Shown in pieces: positions 17,989-26,230 of a stretch of DNA of 39,413 nucleotides. The notes beneath the pieces were generated by a model, which was not told the DNA's origin, did no database searches, and worked only from the letters and a program-made list of their open reading frames with translations. This DNA is from an uncultured Gammaproteobacteria bacterium (GTDB lineage: Bacteria > Pseudomonadota > Gammaproteobacteria > Pseudomonadales > Azotimanducaceae). Position numbers and translations under genes: made by a program. Where the stretch lies: positions 1 to 39,413 of the forward strand of contig CAJWCW010000004.1 of NCBI GenBank assembly GCA_913030615.1, read 5' to 3'. Numbering within the stretch: position 1 is the stretch's first letter; each line of letters starts with the position of its first letter.

Positions 17989-19503
17989 TCATTGGGTAAC
18001 CGACCGATCGACGACACCTTCGTCTGTGATGACAAGGTGCGTGAGTGACTGGTCGTCATGCAACATTCGCCAGGACACCATGTCGGTTGCAGATTGGATC
18101 ATTGCGGCGTTGTACTGGGGATTGTTTGCCACGTTTAGGGTTTCGTTCGGATCGTTTTTGAGATCGAATAATAGGGGTGGAAGTGTTGGGAAATGCACGT
18201 ACTTGAGCGTGTCGCTGCGCAAGACGTTTAGCTTGCATTCTCTAGGCGACAATCCCAAAGACGATTCGCTTTGTCTACCGCTGAAATCAAATTCCCAATG
18301 TGCCTGGGATCGCCAGACCGATGGAAGTTGGCCTTTTTCCGTCGCTGGGAGTACTGAACGCCCGTCGCATTGAAGGGGAATCTCAAGATCCAGCCAATCA
18401 AGCATGGTGCTCATGAGATCAACGTTCTCGGTAAACTGATCGACCCGGGTTCCACGGTGGTCGTTTGCGACGGAAGATGGGTTGTAGATGATGAGAGGAA
18501 TAGCGTAGGACTGATCGAAATAGCCGAGTTTACCGATAAGCCAATGGTCTCCCATTTGCTCGCCGTGATCGGACGAAAAAATAATGAGGGTGTTGGACCA
18601 TTCACCGCTGGCTTTGAGTGCGTCAAATAATCGACCGAGATTGTGATCGACCTCGGTCATGAGCCCAAAATAGCTTGATTGGAGTCGTCGTAGTTTTTTT
18701 TCGTCGTCAGGACAACGAAAATGTTTCTGCTGCAAAAGATAATCGAGGTAGGGATGCTGGGCTCGTTCGGACTCAAGATCCTTGGCTCTCGCAATGGGCG
18801 GCAGGTCGTTCGGCTGGTACATGCGGTTATAGGGTTCGGGTGCAACCCACGGCGGATGGGGTCGAAGTAACGAGAGATGCACGCACCAGTCTCTTCTATC
18901 TCGAATGTAATCCAGCACCTGATCGACCATGAAATAGGTGTCATGTAGTTCTGCCGGAATTTCAAGGGGGGCGGCTTCTGGTCCGCCGTCCTCCCACTCA
19001 GGCTGCGCTTTCTTGCTTGTGTACAGTTCATTTGAGTCGGCTGGTACGGGGTAACCTTTTTTCGACAACCACTCAGCCCAGGAGTGAGGTCTAGACTCCA
19101 ATAGTTTGCCGAGTTGCACGATGGGCTCCATGCCTGGCAGAACCCCATCCAAGCTTTTTTGCATGGGATCGGTGGACGAGTGTTCACGCGGATCCAGAGC
19201 CGTATCCGTATAACCAAAAAGTGCCGGAACGAAGCCTTGCTTCCGCATCTCAATGGCCCAGTTGGTGTGCCGAGCTTCGAGCGGTGTTCCGTTACCACTG
19301 ACGCGATGATTTTGTAGATACATTCCGGTGTGGATGCTGGCCCTGGAAGGGCCACACGGGGCCGCGTTCGCAAAATGTTTAGTAAACAACACGCCTTCGG
19401 CTGCCAGAGCATCTAAGTTCGGTGTTTGGACCATGTGTCCCAAGCACGATAAACATTCCGCGCGCCATTGATCTGCGGTAATGAAAAGAATGTTTTTGGT
19501 CAC
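17989..19503 (-). CDS. Phosphonate monoester hydrolase-type sulfatase superfamily enzyme
   Basis: A 504-residue alkaline-phosphatase-superfamily hydrolase. The sequence matches the phosphonate monoester hydrolase/phosphodiesterase branch (Rhizobium and Burkholderia PMH) better than ordinary arylsulfatases. It starts ITADQWRAE with Asp11-Gln12 as metal ligands, and has CGPSR with Cys50 as the residue converted to formylglycine. SSDHGEQMGDHWLIGK and a C-terminal FPTLPPLLFDLKNDP and SWRMLHDDQSLTHL region are close to PMH. PMHs hydrolyse phosphonate monoesters, phosphodiesters and some sulfate esters. There is no signal peptide, so it is cytoplasmic. The GTG start lacks a strong ribosome site. 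It lies 44 bases after the unrecognised gene at 19548-20183 and probably shares its transcript. No sulfatase-maturation enzyme is nearby. Confidence 0.9.
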   Translation of the reverse strand: MTKNILFITADQWRAECLSCLGHMVQTPNLDALAAEGVLFTKHFANAAPCGPSRASIHTGMYLQNHRVSGNGTPLEARHTNWAIEMRKQGFVPALFGYTDTALDPREHSSTDPMQKSLDGVLPGMEPIVQLGKLLESRPHSWAEWLSKKGYPVPADSNELYTSKKAQPEWEDGGPEAAPLEIPAELHDTYFMVDQVLDYIRDRRDWCVHLSLLRPHPPWVAPEPYNRMYQPNDLPPIARAKDLESERAQHPYLDYLLQQKHFRCPDDEKKLRRLQSSYFGLMTEVDHNLGRLFDALKASGEWSNTLIIFSSDHGEQMGDHWLIGKLGYFDQSYAIPLIIYNPSSVANDHRGTRVDQFTENVDLMSTMLDWLDLEIPLQCDGRSVLPATEKGQLPSVWRSQAHWEFDFSGRQSESSLGLSPRECKLNVLRSDTLKYVHFPTLPPLLFDLKNDPNETLNVANNPQYNAAMIQSATDMVSWRMLHDDQSLTHLVITDEGVVDRSVTQ

Positions 19504-19547
19504 GTGATGCTTAATAGCGACGAATCGGGCACGTTTTCAACAGGCAC

Positions 19548-20183
19548 CTAGGCGTCGATCGCACATAGTTCCAGAAAGATTTTTTTTTGTTCGTTGGTCA
19601 TATCGTCAAAGATTGGCACGCGCATGCTTGTCACTGGTAGGTCGGCGAATTCTGGCGAATCCGTTTGCAAGGTAGCAGCAATATTGTGCAGACCGTTGCC
19701 TTCTTCAGATCCCTCCATCAGGGGTCCGCTGATTTCGTCTGGCCAAAAAATCTCTGGTCCGCCACCACGCCGAAGGGGGTTAGGACGACCTACGTGCTTT
19801 TCGATCGCGTCGTACATCACGCGTTCATCCATGCTCCGTTGTCGTCCACCTTCTTTTCCGTAAAAAGCGCCAGATTGATTGCAGATAGCTGCCCATCGAG
19901 CTGTGATGTGAAAGCCTCTGATGGCAAGACATTCCTCGGGTTCGCCGTCTCCGCCGGTTATTTGACCATTCTTAACGAGGATGTAATAAGCCGCTTTCGG
20001 CCTGTCGGTCGATAACATTCGAGCTGGAGGATGCGTGTAGTGCTCGGAAAAAGCCCACTCGTAGTTCGAAGGTAAATCCGCGGCTTGCAGTATTTTCACC
20101 GCATTTTCTGCGCAGGCTTCACACCAAGCTTTAGATCCGAATTCGCCTACTTTCTCTAACCTGGATACGTCAATGATGGGCAC
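19548..20183 (-). CDS. Unrecognised conserved protein, copy 1 of a paralogous pair
   Basis: A 211-residue soluble protein I cannot assign. It is clearly homologous to the protein at 33622-34287. Both begin MPIID, share VGEFGS at 12-17, Trp20 and Cys24, YTHxPAR at 49-55, and GDGxPEE around 78-84. They also share CNQSGA with Cys101, RQRS, and a near-identical EEGNGLHNIAATLQ block followed by DSPEFA. The first 112 residues align without gaps. This copy has an extra cysteine giving CEAC. No signal peptide or membrane segment is seen. A distant resemblance of the central YYILVKNGQIT region to sterol-carrier-type folds crossed my mind but is not supported. It precedes the PMH-like hydrolase by 44 bases and has one copy of the 100-base repeat upstream. 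Confidence 0.85.
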   Translation of the reverse strand: MPIIDVSRLEKVGEFGSKAWCEACAENAVKILQAADLPSNYEWAFSEHYTHPPARMLSTDRPKAAYYILVKNGQITGGDGEPEECLAIRGFHITARWAAICNQSGAFYGKEGGRQRSMDERVMYDAIEKHVGRPNPLRRGGGPEIFWPDEISGPLMEGSEEGNGLHNIAATLQTDSPEFADLPVTSMRVPIFDDMTNEQKKIFLELCAIDA

Positions 20184-20261
20184 GAGTGCACCTCTTTTTG
20201 TTGCGATTCGTTATGGCAACACATCGATAGGCTGATCACAAACAGGGAACGTTCTAACAAC

Positions 20262-20360
20262 GGTTCGAGTGGGTGATTTCCAAATGCGTCGTATCGGTTG
20301 GGTAGCGGCGAATGGGCATAGTGCTGGATCCTTGTTTCCAGAGACAAAAGCATGGCTGCC
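20262..20360. repeat. Imperfect direct repeat, copy A (about 100 bases)
   Basis: This block matches 22376-22475 in the same orientation over its whole length, with roughly 80 to 85 percent identical bases by eye. It starts GGTTCGA and GGGTGATTTCCAA, and includes ATAGTGCTGGA, TTTCCAGAG and a terminal TGGCTGCC. The inverted repeat present in copy B is reduced here to CTGGA/TCCAG (20324-20328 and 20337-20341). It lies 79 bases upstream of the unrecognised gene at 19548-20183, in the gap after the GH32-like gene. Confidence 0.85.
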
Positions 20361-20460
20361 TCATCAAGTAGTGGTTGCATCACGGCACTGCCAGAATCAG
20401 TTCTTGATGCATCCATGTCATGAGGAGACAGCGTATTTCAGGACCCGACGACATAGATCG

Positions 20461-22263
20461 CTAGTAAGGATTTGACGGTGATATATGCCAGGATTCGAGC
20501 GCGTTCACCTTGGTCGAGCCATCTTTGGAGAAGATACTGACACCTAAGCTGTCTGATTGTGATGGATAGATTCGTCGCATAACCGCCTGCCGGCCATTTG
20601 CAAAAACTTCTACGACAGACTTGTCGACAAATATCCGGAGCTTCAAACGCTCGTTTGCCTTCAATGAGAAAGGGCCCGCCTCTACACTTTTGGGGGTTCC
20701 CTCAGGACCTGACTTCCGGGTATCCACCTTCAGCTCGCCCTCGGATGTGTCGTAAGAAATCACCGTTTCTTCCTGACCGTCTGGCGAAACACAGACCTTG
20801 ACGCCATATTCTGATGCGTCCGCACTCTCCATATCGATCGCGAGCTCGAGGCTGTTGCTCCTTACATCATCAATGATCATGTCTTTTCCCGACTGCACCT
20901 CGAAATCCTCTTGTTTGAAGGGTCTGTATCTAAGGGCTTCGATTTCCTCGGGAACATCCATCCTAAGCTCGCCTTCGCCGTCTAGGGACAATACTCGTGG
21001 CAGACTCATGGTTCCGGACCATCCATGTTCTAAACGCACACCGAATTCACGGAAGTCCAGTAGCCATGCCCACATGATTCGGCGGCCTTCGCCGTCTTGC
21101 ATGCTCTCGGGCGCAAAGAACGTGTTGTCCACCCAACTCATCTGAGCGTGAGATTCAGGATAAAACTGTTCATTCTTCCACTCGCCCAGGTAGTAACGGC
21201 AACCCAGACGGTGGCTAATACAAAGCAGGACATCTTTTTTGCCAAGCTTAAAGAGGTCGGCACAAGATACATCCTCGTCTAGCGACACACCCTCCACACC
21301 ATGGGCAAAGAGGTCTCCAACATATTGCCATTCCCCGTCGAGGCGATCGGACTTTGCGATTGCCGGGTGCTCGCCGCCGAAAATGGCGTAGTAGGTATCT
21401 TCCTCATACCAACCAAACGGATCCCATGACCTGTATTTTCCATGGTGTTGATCGCCTTCACGGGTTCTAGGAGTGATGGGGTTAGAGTCTAATTTCTTCC
21501 ATTCGTTTAGCTCGTCATCCAGGGCTACTGCCAGTGCGTTTCCTTGGCCCACTTGGTGATAGCACATTGTCGGCACTCCATCCTCGTTGATGAAGCAGTT
21601 CCCGCTGTACATACCATCCAGCAGCCCTGTGGGGTGATGGCGCCAATGAAAGAGGTCGGTGCTTGATACGTGCCCCCAATGATCGGATTTCTGTCCAGAT
21701 CTCTTATCCTGGAATATATAAAATAGATGGTAACGACCCTTCCAGTAGATGGCGCCATTAGGGTCGAAGGGTATTGCAACTCCCTCAGGCATGACGAAAT
21801 GATAACCGGGTCGTAAACGGTCGCTTAACAGTTGCTCTCTATGCTCTCGACCAGCCATCGCCGACGTGTCCATTTCTCTTTTGCGTATTCTAGTTTCCCT
21901 GTCCATTGGGAACGTTTCCCAGTCGATTGTTCGGGTGTAAACAAGTCGCCACACCCCATCCGGTTCTTTCTTAAGTGTGTAGCCGTAGGTGGTGCTTCCT
22001 TTTGGCGTGTATATCGACACGGGACTGCAGGTCGCACTGTCTCCCTCAACGACTATATCGGCCACACTCAGATCGATCTCGATGTCGGCCTTTGTTTCTC
22101 CTGCTGCAAACCCAAGGTGGCCTTCTCTTAGGGAGGGTTTGCCGAATCCCTTGCTGTCTTTCCAATCTTCTGAATAGGAGTCGATGACTGCATCAACGTT
22201 GCCATTGATTCTGGCTGCCACGTGCGCTTGCATTGCCGCCAATACTTCACGTTTACTCGTCAA
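20461..22263 (-). CDS. NTF2-like/GH32-like fusion protein
   Basis: A 600-residue two-domain protein. Residues 1-115 resemble an NTF2-like (SnoaL/DUF4440) cone: an N-terminal helix with AAMQAHVAARINGN, then strands ending in VWRLVYTRTIDW. Residues from about 150 form a GH32 propeller and C-terminal sandwich. The nucleophile motif is FDPNG (Asp167) and the stabiliser motif is SWDP (Asp281). The acid/base motif reads EDVSCAD, so the usual glutamate before the cysteine is Ser333, with Glu330 three residues earlier. The C-terminus has the family's FVDKSVVEVFANG. The TTG start at 22263 is chosen because AAGGAG sits just upstream; the frame is open further, but that extension is repeat DNA. There is no signal peptide. 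Activity on fructosides is uncertain. Confidence 0.87.
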   Translation of the reverse strand: MTSKREVLAAMQAHVAARINGNVDAVIDSYSEDWKDSKGFGKPSLREGHLGFAAGETKADIEIDLSVADIVVEGDSATCSPVSIYTPKGSTTYGYTLKKEPDGVWRLVYTRTIDWETFPMDRETRIRKREMDTSAMAGREHREQLLSDRLRPGYHFVMPEGVAIPFDPNGAIYWKGRYHLFYIFQDKRSGQKSDHWGHVSSTDLFHWRHHPTGLLDGMYSGNCFINEDGVPTMCYHQVGQGNALAVALDDELNEWKKLDSNPITPRTREGDQHHGKYRSWDPFGWYEEDTYYAIFGGEHPAIAKSDRLDGEWQYVGDLFAHGVEGVSLDEDVSCADLFKLGKKDVLLCISHRLGCRYYLGEWKNEQFYPESHAQMSWVDNTFFAPESMQDGEGRRIMWAWLLDFREFGVRLEHGWSGTMSLPRVLSLDGEGELRMDVPEEIEALRYRPFKQEDFEVQSGKDMIIDDVRSNSLELAIDMESADASEYGVKVCVSPDGQEETVISYDTSEGELKVDTRKSGPEGTPKSVEAGPFSLKANERLKLRIFVDKSVVEVFANGRQAVMRRIYPSQSDSLGVSIFSKDGSTKVNALESWHISPSNPY

Positions 22264-22375
22264 TGTTCTTTTCTCCTTATTCCTTCTTTTCAACATCAAA
22301 ATGTCGAATTGATGGTCCCAAGTTGACCTTGCCCCAAGAACTGAACGACCCCTGGGACGGGAAACGTAATGTAAT

Positions 22376-22475
22376 GGTTCGATTGGGTGATTTCCAAACC
22401 CCTCGTACCGGTTAGGTTGGGGCGATTTGGTATAGTGCTGGAACCCTGTTTCCAGAGGCAAAGCGCCTGGCTGCC
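22376..22475. repeat. Imperfect direct repeat, copy B (about 100 bases)
   Basis: This is the partner of 20262-20360. It lies in the gap between the GH32-like gene (minus strand, 113 bases away) and the divergent PhyH gene (plus strand, 52 bases away). Both repeat copies have the same orientation relative to a minus-strand gene starting about 80 to 115 bases downstream, as expected for a duplicated promoter or operator region. Confidence 0.85.
22428..22455 (+). promoter_or_regulatory. Candidate extended -10 and operator palindrome in repeat B
   Basis: TGGTATAGT at 22428-22436 fits an extended -10 element for the PhyH gene, without a good -35. Directly after it, CTGGAA (22438-22443) and TTCCAG (22450-22455) form a perfect inverted repeat with a six-base spacer. 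A repressor bound there would cover the transcription start. Copy A keeps the palindrome except for one pair and has CATAGT instead of TATAGT. Confidence 0.4.
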
Positions 22476-22527
22476 GCGCCGAGTTGTTTGGGGCGTTGTT
22501 GATAAATGGAATTTTGTGGAGATGACG

Positions 22528-23208
22528 ATGAAATCCAGCGAGGTTACCGAGTTGAAGTCGGACTTCCATCGAGATGGGTTCGTCATCATTCGCGGCTTTA
22601 TCTCACCTGTGGTGCTAACTGAACTGCAAGAGCGTGCCCAATCCGCGGTTCAATGCTTGGATTCAAAGTACAAAAAACATGGCTTGCCACAAATTCACGG
22701 TAATGTTGCGAAAGGGCTGGAACGGGTTGACAAATATTTCAAAGATTGGATCGACGACGGACCGCACGTAGCGCTTGTAAGAGCGCTGTTGGACGAAACA
22801 CCAACGCCAGCGTCGGTTGGGTACTTCTGTAAAGAAGAGGCGGAAGAGGAAATCCACCCCCATCGTGATGGAGATAATGGCTTAACGATATGGTTTGCAA
22901 TGGACTCCGCGAGTCCAGACAACGGATGCGTTCATTTCCTACGGGGATCGCATTTACAGTTTAAAGATGATGGTCAATTGTTCAGTTTAGGCAAATCTCA
23001 CGATTTTTCTTCTGAACCCAATGCGGTTGCGGTCATCCTGGATCCAGGCGATGTGTCGATACACAACTCAAAAACGATCCACTGGTCCGGCAAGAATAAG
23101 TCAGGGCGACCTCGGCGCGCGATCAACTGCTTTTATCAGAAGAAACGCGTATCGACGTTGCGGAAACCGCTTGCACAGAAAGATTTTCATGCGCAGACGT
23201 TGGCCTGA
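22528..23208 (+). CDS. PhyH-family Fe(II)/2-oxoglutarate dioxygenase, copy 1
   Basis: A 226-residue member of the phytanoyl-CoA dioxygenase family, non-haem iron enzymes that hydroxylate small molecules using 2-oxoglutarate and oxygen. The N-terminus has FHRDGFVIIRGFIS, typical of the family. The iron triad is His112 and Asp114 in HPHRDGD and probably His185 in KTIHWSG. Arg in GRPRRAINCFY probably binds 2-oxoglutarate. ATG 22528 is preferred because GGAG lies six bases upstream; ATG 22522 is the alternative. It is divergent from the GH32-like gene across repeat copy B and precedes the luciferase-like gene by about 100 bases. It has the same length as the second PhyH protein at 26231-26911 but is a distant paralogue. 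Substrate unknown. Confidence 0.9.
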   Translation: MKSSEVTELKSDFHRDGFVIIRGFISPVVLTELQERAQSAVQCLDSKYKKHGLPQIHGNVAKGLERVDKYFKDWIDDGPHVALVRALLDETPTPASVGYFCKEEAEEEIHPHRDGDNGLTIWFAMDSASPDNGCVHFLRGSHLQFKDDGQLFSLGKSHDFSSEPNAVAVILDPGDVSIHNSKTIHWSGKNKSGRPRRAINCFYQKKRVSTLRKPLAQKDFHAQTLA

Positions 23209-23314
23209 ATGTACAGCCAATTTCGGAGACGCTGATTCGCGACGTTAACCAATATTCGAGAAAGGTTAGGTATTCAATAGAGACCGTGAACAAGGATATG
23301 AAGGAGGGGCCCCA

Positions 23315-24226
23315 ATGCAGTTTGGCGCACAACTAGGCAACTACGGTACGCAATGGCCAGATATTGCGACGACGGTCCACGCGCTTGAGAGCGGCCGTTG
23401 GAACAGCGTGTGGTTTTCGGACCACTTTATGCCGCCGGGTAGACCGGAAGCTGCTGATGGACCAGCGTTGGAGGGTTGGACTTTGATCACTGCGGTAGCG
23501 GCGATCACTCACCGCTTGCGACTCGGCGTTTTAGCGACGGGCAACACCTACCGAAATCCGGCGCTTCTCGCGAAGATGTGTTCAACCCTCGATCATATCT
23601 CCGGAGGAAGGATGGAACTGGGTATTGGAGCCGCTTGGTACGAGCACGAACACAATACGTACGGTTGGGGTTTCCCCTCGATCAAAGAGAGGAGCGATCG
23701 GCTTGAGGAAGCGGTGGACCTGATCCGTATGCTATTCACTAAATCAGAGGACGAACGTGTCGACTTTTCGGGTAAGTACTACCAAGTGAAGGACGCCCCG
23801 CTGTCACCTGGTTCAACGCAGAGCCCGCATATCCCAATTTTGATTGGCGGAAACGGCGAAAAACGAACGCTTCGGACATGCGCTAAGTCGGGCGATATTT
23901 TCAATCTGGATTTCTGGCATCCGGGTGGTGTCGATGTGTTTGCACACAAGTCTGAGGTCGTAGCCCGTCATTGCGAGTCCTTCGATCGCGATCCGGAGGA
24001 GATCAAGAGGACGGTATGTCTGCCGTTCCGGTTGTTTGAGACAGAAGAAAAGTTCAAATCTTCAAGCGGCATGCCCTGGTATTGTTGGGGCACGGCATCC
24101 CGCATTCAGGATTTGCTCGCGGAATACATCGAAGCGGGAGCTCAAGAAATTATGCTTTGCGCCGTACCCAACAAACCTGAAGCTTGGCAACGTATCGACG
24201 AGGATGTTTTGTCTGCGTTTGACTAG
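23315..24226 (+). CDS. Luciferase-like (LLM) flavin or F420 oxidoreductase
   Basis: A 303-residue TIM-barrel protein of the bacterial luciferase-like superfamily. It has the features of the group usually named F420-dependent: MQFGAQLGNYG at the first strand, SVWFSDHFMPP, RLRLGVLATGNTYRNPALLAKM and ISGGRMELGIGAAWYEHEH, then PILIGGNGEKRTLR in the cofactor region. Whether it uses F420 or FMN cannot be told, and F420 genes are not in the window. Members oxidise alcohols, sugars or phosphosugars, or act as monooxygenases. The ATG is preceded by a strong AAGGAGG site. It follows the PhyH gene on the same strand and converges on the metallophosphoesterase gene. Confidence 0.9.
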   Translation: MQFGAQLGNYGTQWPDIATTVHALESGRWNSVWFSDHFMPPGRPEAADGPALEGWTLITAVAAITHRLRLGVLATGNTYRNPALLAKMCSTLDHISGGRMELGIGAAWYEHEHNTYGWGFPSIKERSDRLEEAVDLIRMLFTKSEDERVDFSGKYYQVKDAPLSPGSTQSPHIPILIGGNGEKRTLRTCAKSGDIFNLDFWHPGGVDVFAHKSEVVARHCESFDRDPEEIKRTVCLPFRLFETEEKFKSSSGMPWYCWGTASRIQDLLAEYIEAGAQEIMLCAVPNKPEAWQRIDEDVLSAFD

Positions 24227-24266
24227 CTAGGCGATGTCATTGGAACGCTAGATGTCGGACGGATCG

Positions 24267-25016
24267 CTAGACATAACCTTGTGCGGCGAAGCGAATCCAG
24301 GGATCTGATTGGCCGATCCCGTAACCGGTGATCAGTCCTTGTTTTAACCACTCCCGGAAATCGGGGAACTCGTTGAGCGAACTGATCCGATCCATGGCAT
24401 CGAGCCAGGGTTGCTGATCGTATTCTGTCTGGCAATGGCGGAATTTTCCGTTTTCAAAAACACCGTAACACGCGATGCGTTGACCGCAGCGGTTCTGGCC
24501 GACACTGCCTGGATTAATGAATTCCTGTCCTCCAACCGTTCGTCGAAATTGAATGTGGGAGTGTCCGAAAAGAACAATGGGACAGTCGCTTCCCTCGGCG
24601 AGCATCAAAAGACGCTCGTCAGGTGTGTCAGGCAATGCATTGCGAGGGTTGTCCGGGAGAACACCGTGGTGGAGATACATCCTAAGACCGCCTTCAACGT
24701 ATTCCCCGGCCGGCTTTAGCTCGCGGAGAAATTCATATCCTGCAGGGTCGAAGTGGTCGAGGATCCAATGATTTAAAGCCAACCATTGCGGTGGCCAGCC
24801 GGCAAATCGTTCGGGCTCTAGCATTTCGATGTCGTGGTTCCCCATGATGCAGGTCCCTGTGATCTTCTTTAGAAGGGCCATTGTTTCGTTAGGCTGCGGC
24901 CCAGACAGGATTGCGTCGCCGAGAAATATCGTTGATTCCGCGTCGTGTTCTCTTCGTAAAACAGCGGCTAACGCTTCGGCGTTTCCGTGGATATCGGCGA
25001 TGACCAGAATTTTCAC
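24267..25016 (-). CDS. Calcineurin-like metallophosphoesterase
   Basis: A 249-residue metallophosphoesterase of the YfcE/MJ0936-like group, dinuclear metal enzymes that hydrolyse phosphodiesters or phosphomonoesters. The five metal-binding blocks are present in order: ADIHGN with Asp8 and His10, FLGDAI, MGNHD, LHHG and FGHSH. After them comes the family's INPGSVGQNRCG. The protein is soluble and of normal length. It lies 137 bases downstream of the SDR gene on the same strand and may be co-transcribed with it. Its substrate is unknown; a link with the phosphodiester-cleaving PMH-type enzyme is possible but unproven. Confidence 0.92.
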   Translation of the reverse strand: MKILVIADIHGNAEALAAVLRREHDAESTIFLGDAILSGPQPNETMALLKKITGTCIMGNHDIEMLEPERFAGWPPQWLALNHWILDHFDPAGYEFLRELKPAGEYVEGGLRMYLHHGVLPDNPRNALPDTPDERLLMLAEGSDCPIVLFGHSHIQFRRTVGGQEFINPGSVGQNRCGQRIACYGVFENGKFRHCQTEYDQQPWLDAMDRISSLNEFPDFREWLKQGLITGYGIGQSDPWIRFAAQGYV

Positions 25017-25153
25017 TCGCCACGTCCCCAGTTAGCGTTTATTTCCTGGTTGGTCCGAACGTCGTTGCATGGGGCGGTTCTTTTGGAAACGCTCGTGATG
25101 TCGGTGCTGCCAAACGGCGAGCTTTGTTTCGCTCTGGTCGTGCTCACGGCTCA

Positions 25154-25930
25154 TTACTGCCAAAAGCGTTCGGTTTTAAGCCACGTACGAATGGGTATGA
25201 GTTCGCCGGTAATACCGTCGGATTCTGCCGATGCTAGGAACAACACGAGATTTGCAACGTCTTCGGGATTGGGAGGTAATTCAAGTCGTGGCACCGCGAC
25301 TCCGTCCTCATCGACGGACGGTGGGATAATGTTGTAACCCTTCAGCTCTTCGGTCGCGATCAGACCGGGGAGAATGCAATTGACGTTGATGTTGTGTTTG
25401 GCCCACATGAAGGCAAGGTTATTGGTCAAGCTAAGTACCCCGGCCTTAGCTGCCGAATAGTGCAGTTGGCCCGGATTTCCTTTACTACCCGCAGTTGACG
25501 AGATGTTTATGATTTTCCCGTGATTTTGTTTGATCATCTGCTTGCCGGCCGCGAGGCAAGAGAGGAAACAACCAGTCAGGTTTAGCTCAATGACCTGTTG
25601 CCATTCGTCGAGCGGGGTATCCTCAGCGAGGTGACTTTTCCCCCAACGCCCCGCGCTATTAACAATTACATCAACCGACCCGAACGCGTCGACGCTTTGA
25701 GCAATCATATCGTCGAGTTGACTCGCGTCGGTGATATCGACGGGCAACGCGATTGCGGTCTGTCCATTCCCCGTGATTTCTTCGGCGACTCTGTCGATAT
25801 TTTCTTTGTTCCTGCTTGCCACCACGACGTTGGCTCCTGCTTCCGCGCATGCCTTTGCCATGGCCGCGCCGAGACCGCCGGCACCCCCGGTGACGATCAC
25901 GGTTCTTTCCTCAAGCCTGAACTTCGACAT
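25154..25930 (-). CDS. Short-chain dehydrogenase/reductase
   Basis: A 258-residue classical SDR, an NAD(P)-dependent alcohol or ketone oxidoreductase. The cofactor motif is TGGAGGLG near residues 14-21, followed by NSAGRWG at the fourth strand. The catalytic serine lies in INISSTAGS and the YxxxK pair in YSAAK. An arginine after the second strand (ASRN) suggests NADP(H) preference. The C-terminal tail IPIRTWLKTERFWQ departs from the common GG-containing ending and may shape the substrate pocket. The ATG follows AAGGAG. It is divergent from the second PhyH gene across a 300-base gap. Confidence 0.93.
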   Translation of the reverse strand: MSKFRLEERTVIVTGGAGGLGAAMAKACAEAGANVVVASRNKENIDRVAEEITGNGQTAIALPVDITDASQLDDMIAQSVDAFGSVDVIVNSAGRWGKSHLAEDTPLDEWQQVIELNLTGCFLSCLAAGKQMIKQNHGKIINISSTAGSKGNPGQLHYSAAKAGVLSLTNNLAFMWAKHNINVNCILPGLIATEELKGYNIIPPSVDEDGVAVPRLELPPNPEDVANLVLFLASAESDGITGELIPIRTWLKTERFWQ

Positions 25931-26230
25931 GGTTTCTCCTTGAATACCTAAAACGTATCGCGCCAGTCTTCTCCTTCACGCAAAGCGAAAACGCTGAGAA
26001 CTTGATCGTTCTTGTTTCGGAGGTCTGGCCTTGGTTGTGGCGCTTTTCGCACTTCGTTGCTATCAGCCCCTCAAGCTGAACCAACATACATAGTGCTGTG
26101 AAGTGCGTCAAAACGGCGCTCGTCTATTTCACCCAAATTATAAAATGGGTGCATTCCCGCGCAAGTTAACTTGTATCGTGGGGGTCGCTTTGTAAGGATC
26201 GAATTCGCTTAAACAAATTCGGACTTAAAC
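25931..26230. other. 300-base divergent intergenic region
   Basis: This gap separates the SDR gene (minus) from the PhyH gene (plus) and probably contains promoters for both. I see no gene in it. Its only clear structure is the inverted repeat at 26130-26151. The 30 bases before the PhyH start are AT-rich with little sign of a ribosome site. Confidence 0.6.
26130..26151. promoter_or_regulatory. Inverted repeat CACCCA-N10-TGGGTG
   Basis: Two perfect six-base arms flank an AT-only ten-base spacer that includes TATAAA. It lies about 80 bases before the PhyH start that opens the exporter operon. It looks like an operator or regulator box over a promoter; there is no T-run, so a terminator is unlikely. 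Confidence 0.4.

Noticed and set aside
20262..20300. GGTTCGA at the start of each repeat copy, reminiscent of a tRNA T-arm or attachment site
   Set aside because: No acceptor stem, anticodon arm or integrase gene is seen.
20156..20416. A minus-strand reading frame whose product resembles the upstream extension of the GH32-like frame (HYxxSPxPNRYxxFGNHPxEPL in both)
   Set aside because: The similarity comes from the DNA repeat. Base identity is higher than residue identity and changes are not concentrated at third positions, so coding selection is not indicated.
22264..22569. Upstream extension of the GH32-like protein by 102 residues
   Set aside because: It covers repeat copy B and overlaps the divergent PhyH start; a good ribosome site supports TTG 22263.
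23246..23268. TAACC/GGTTA inverted repeat before the luciferase-like gene
   Set aside because: Five-base arms with a thirteen-base spacer are expected by chance.
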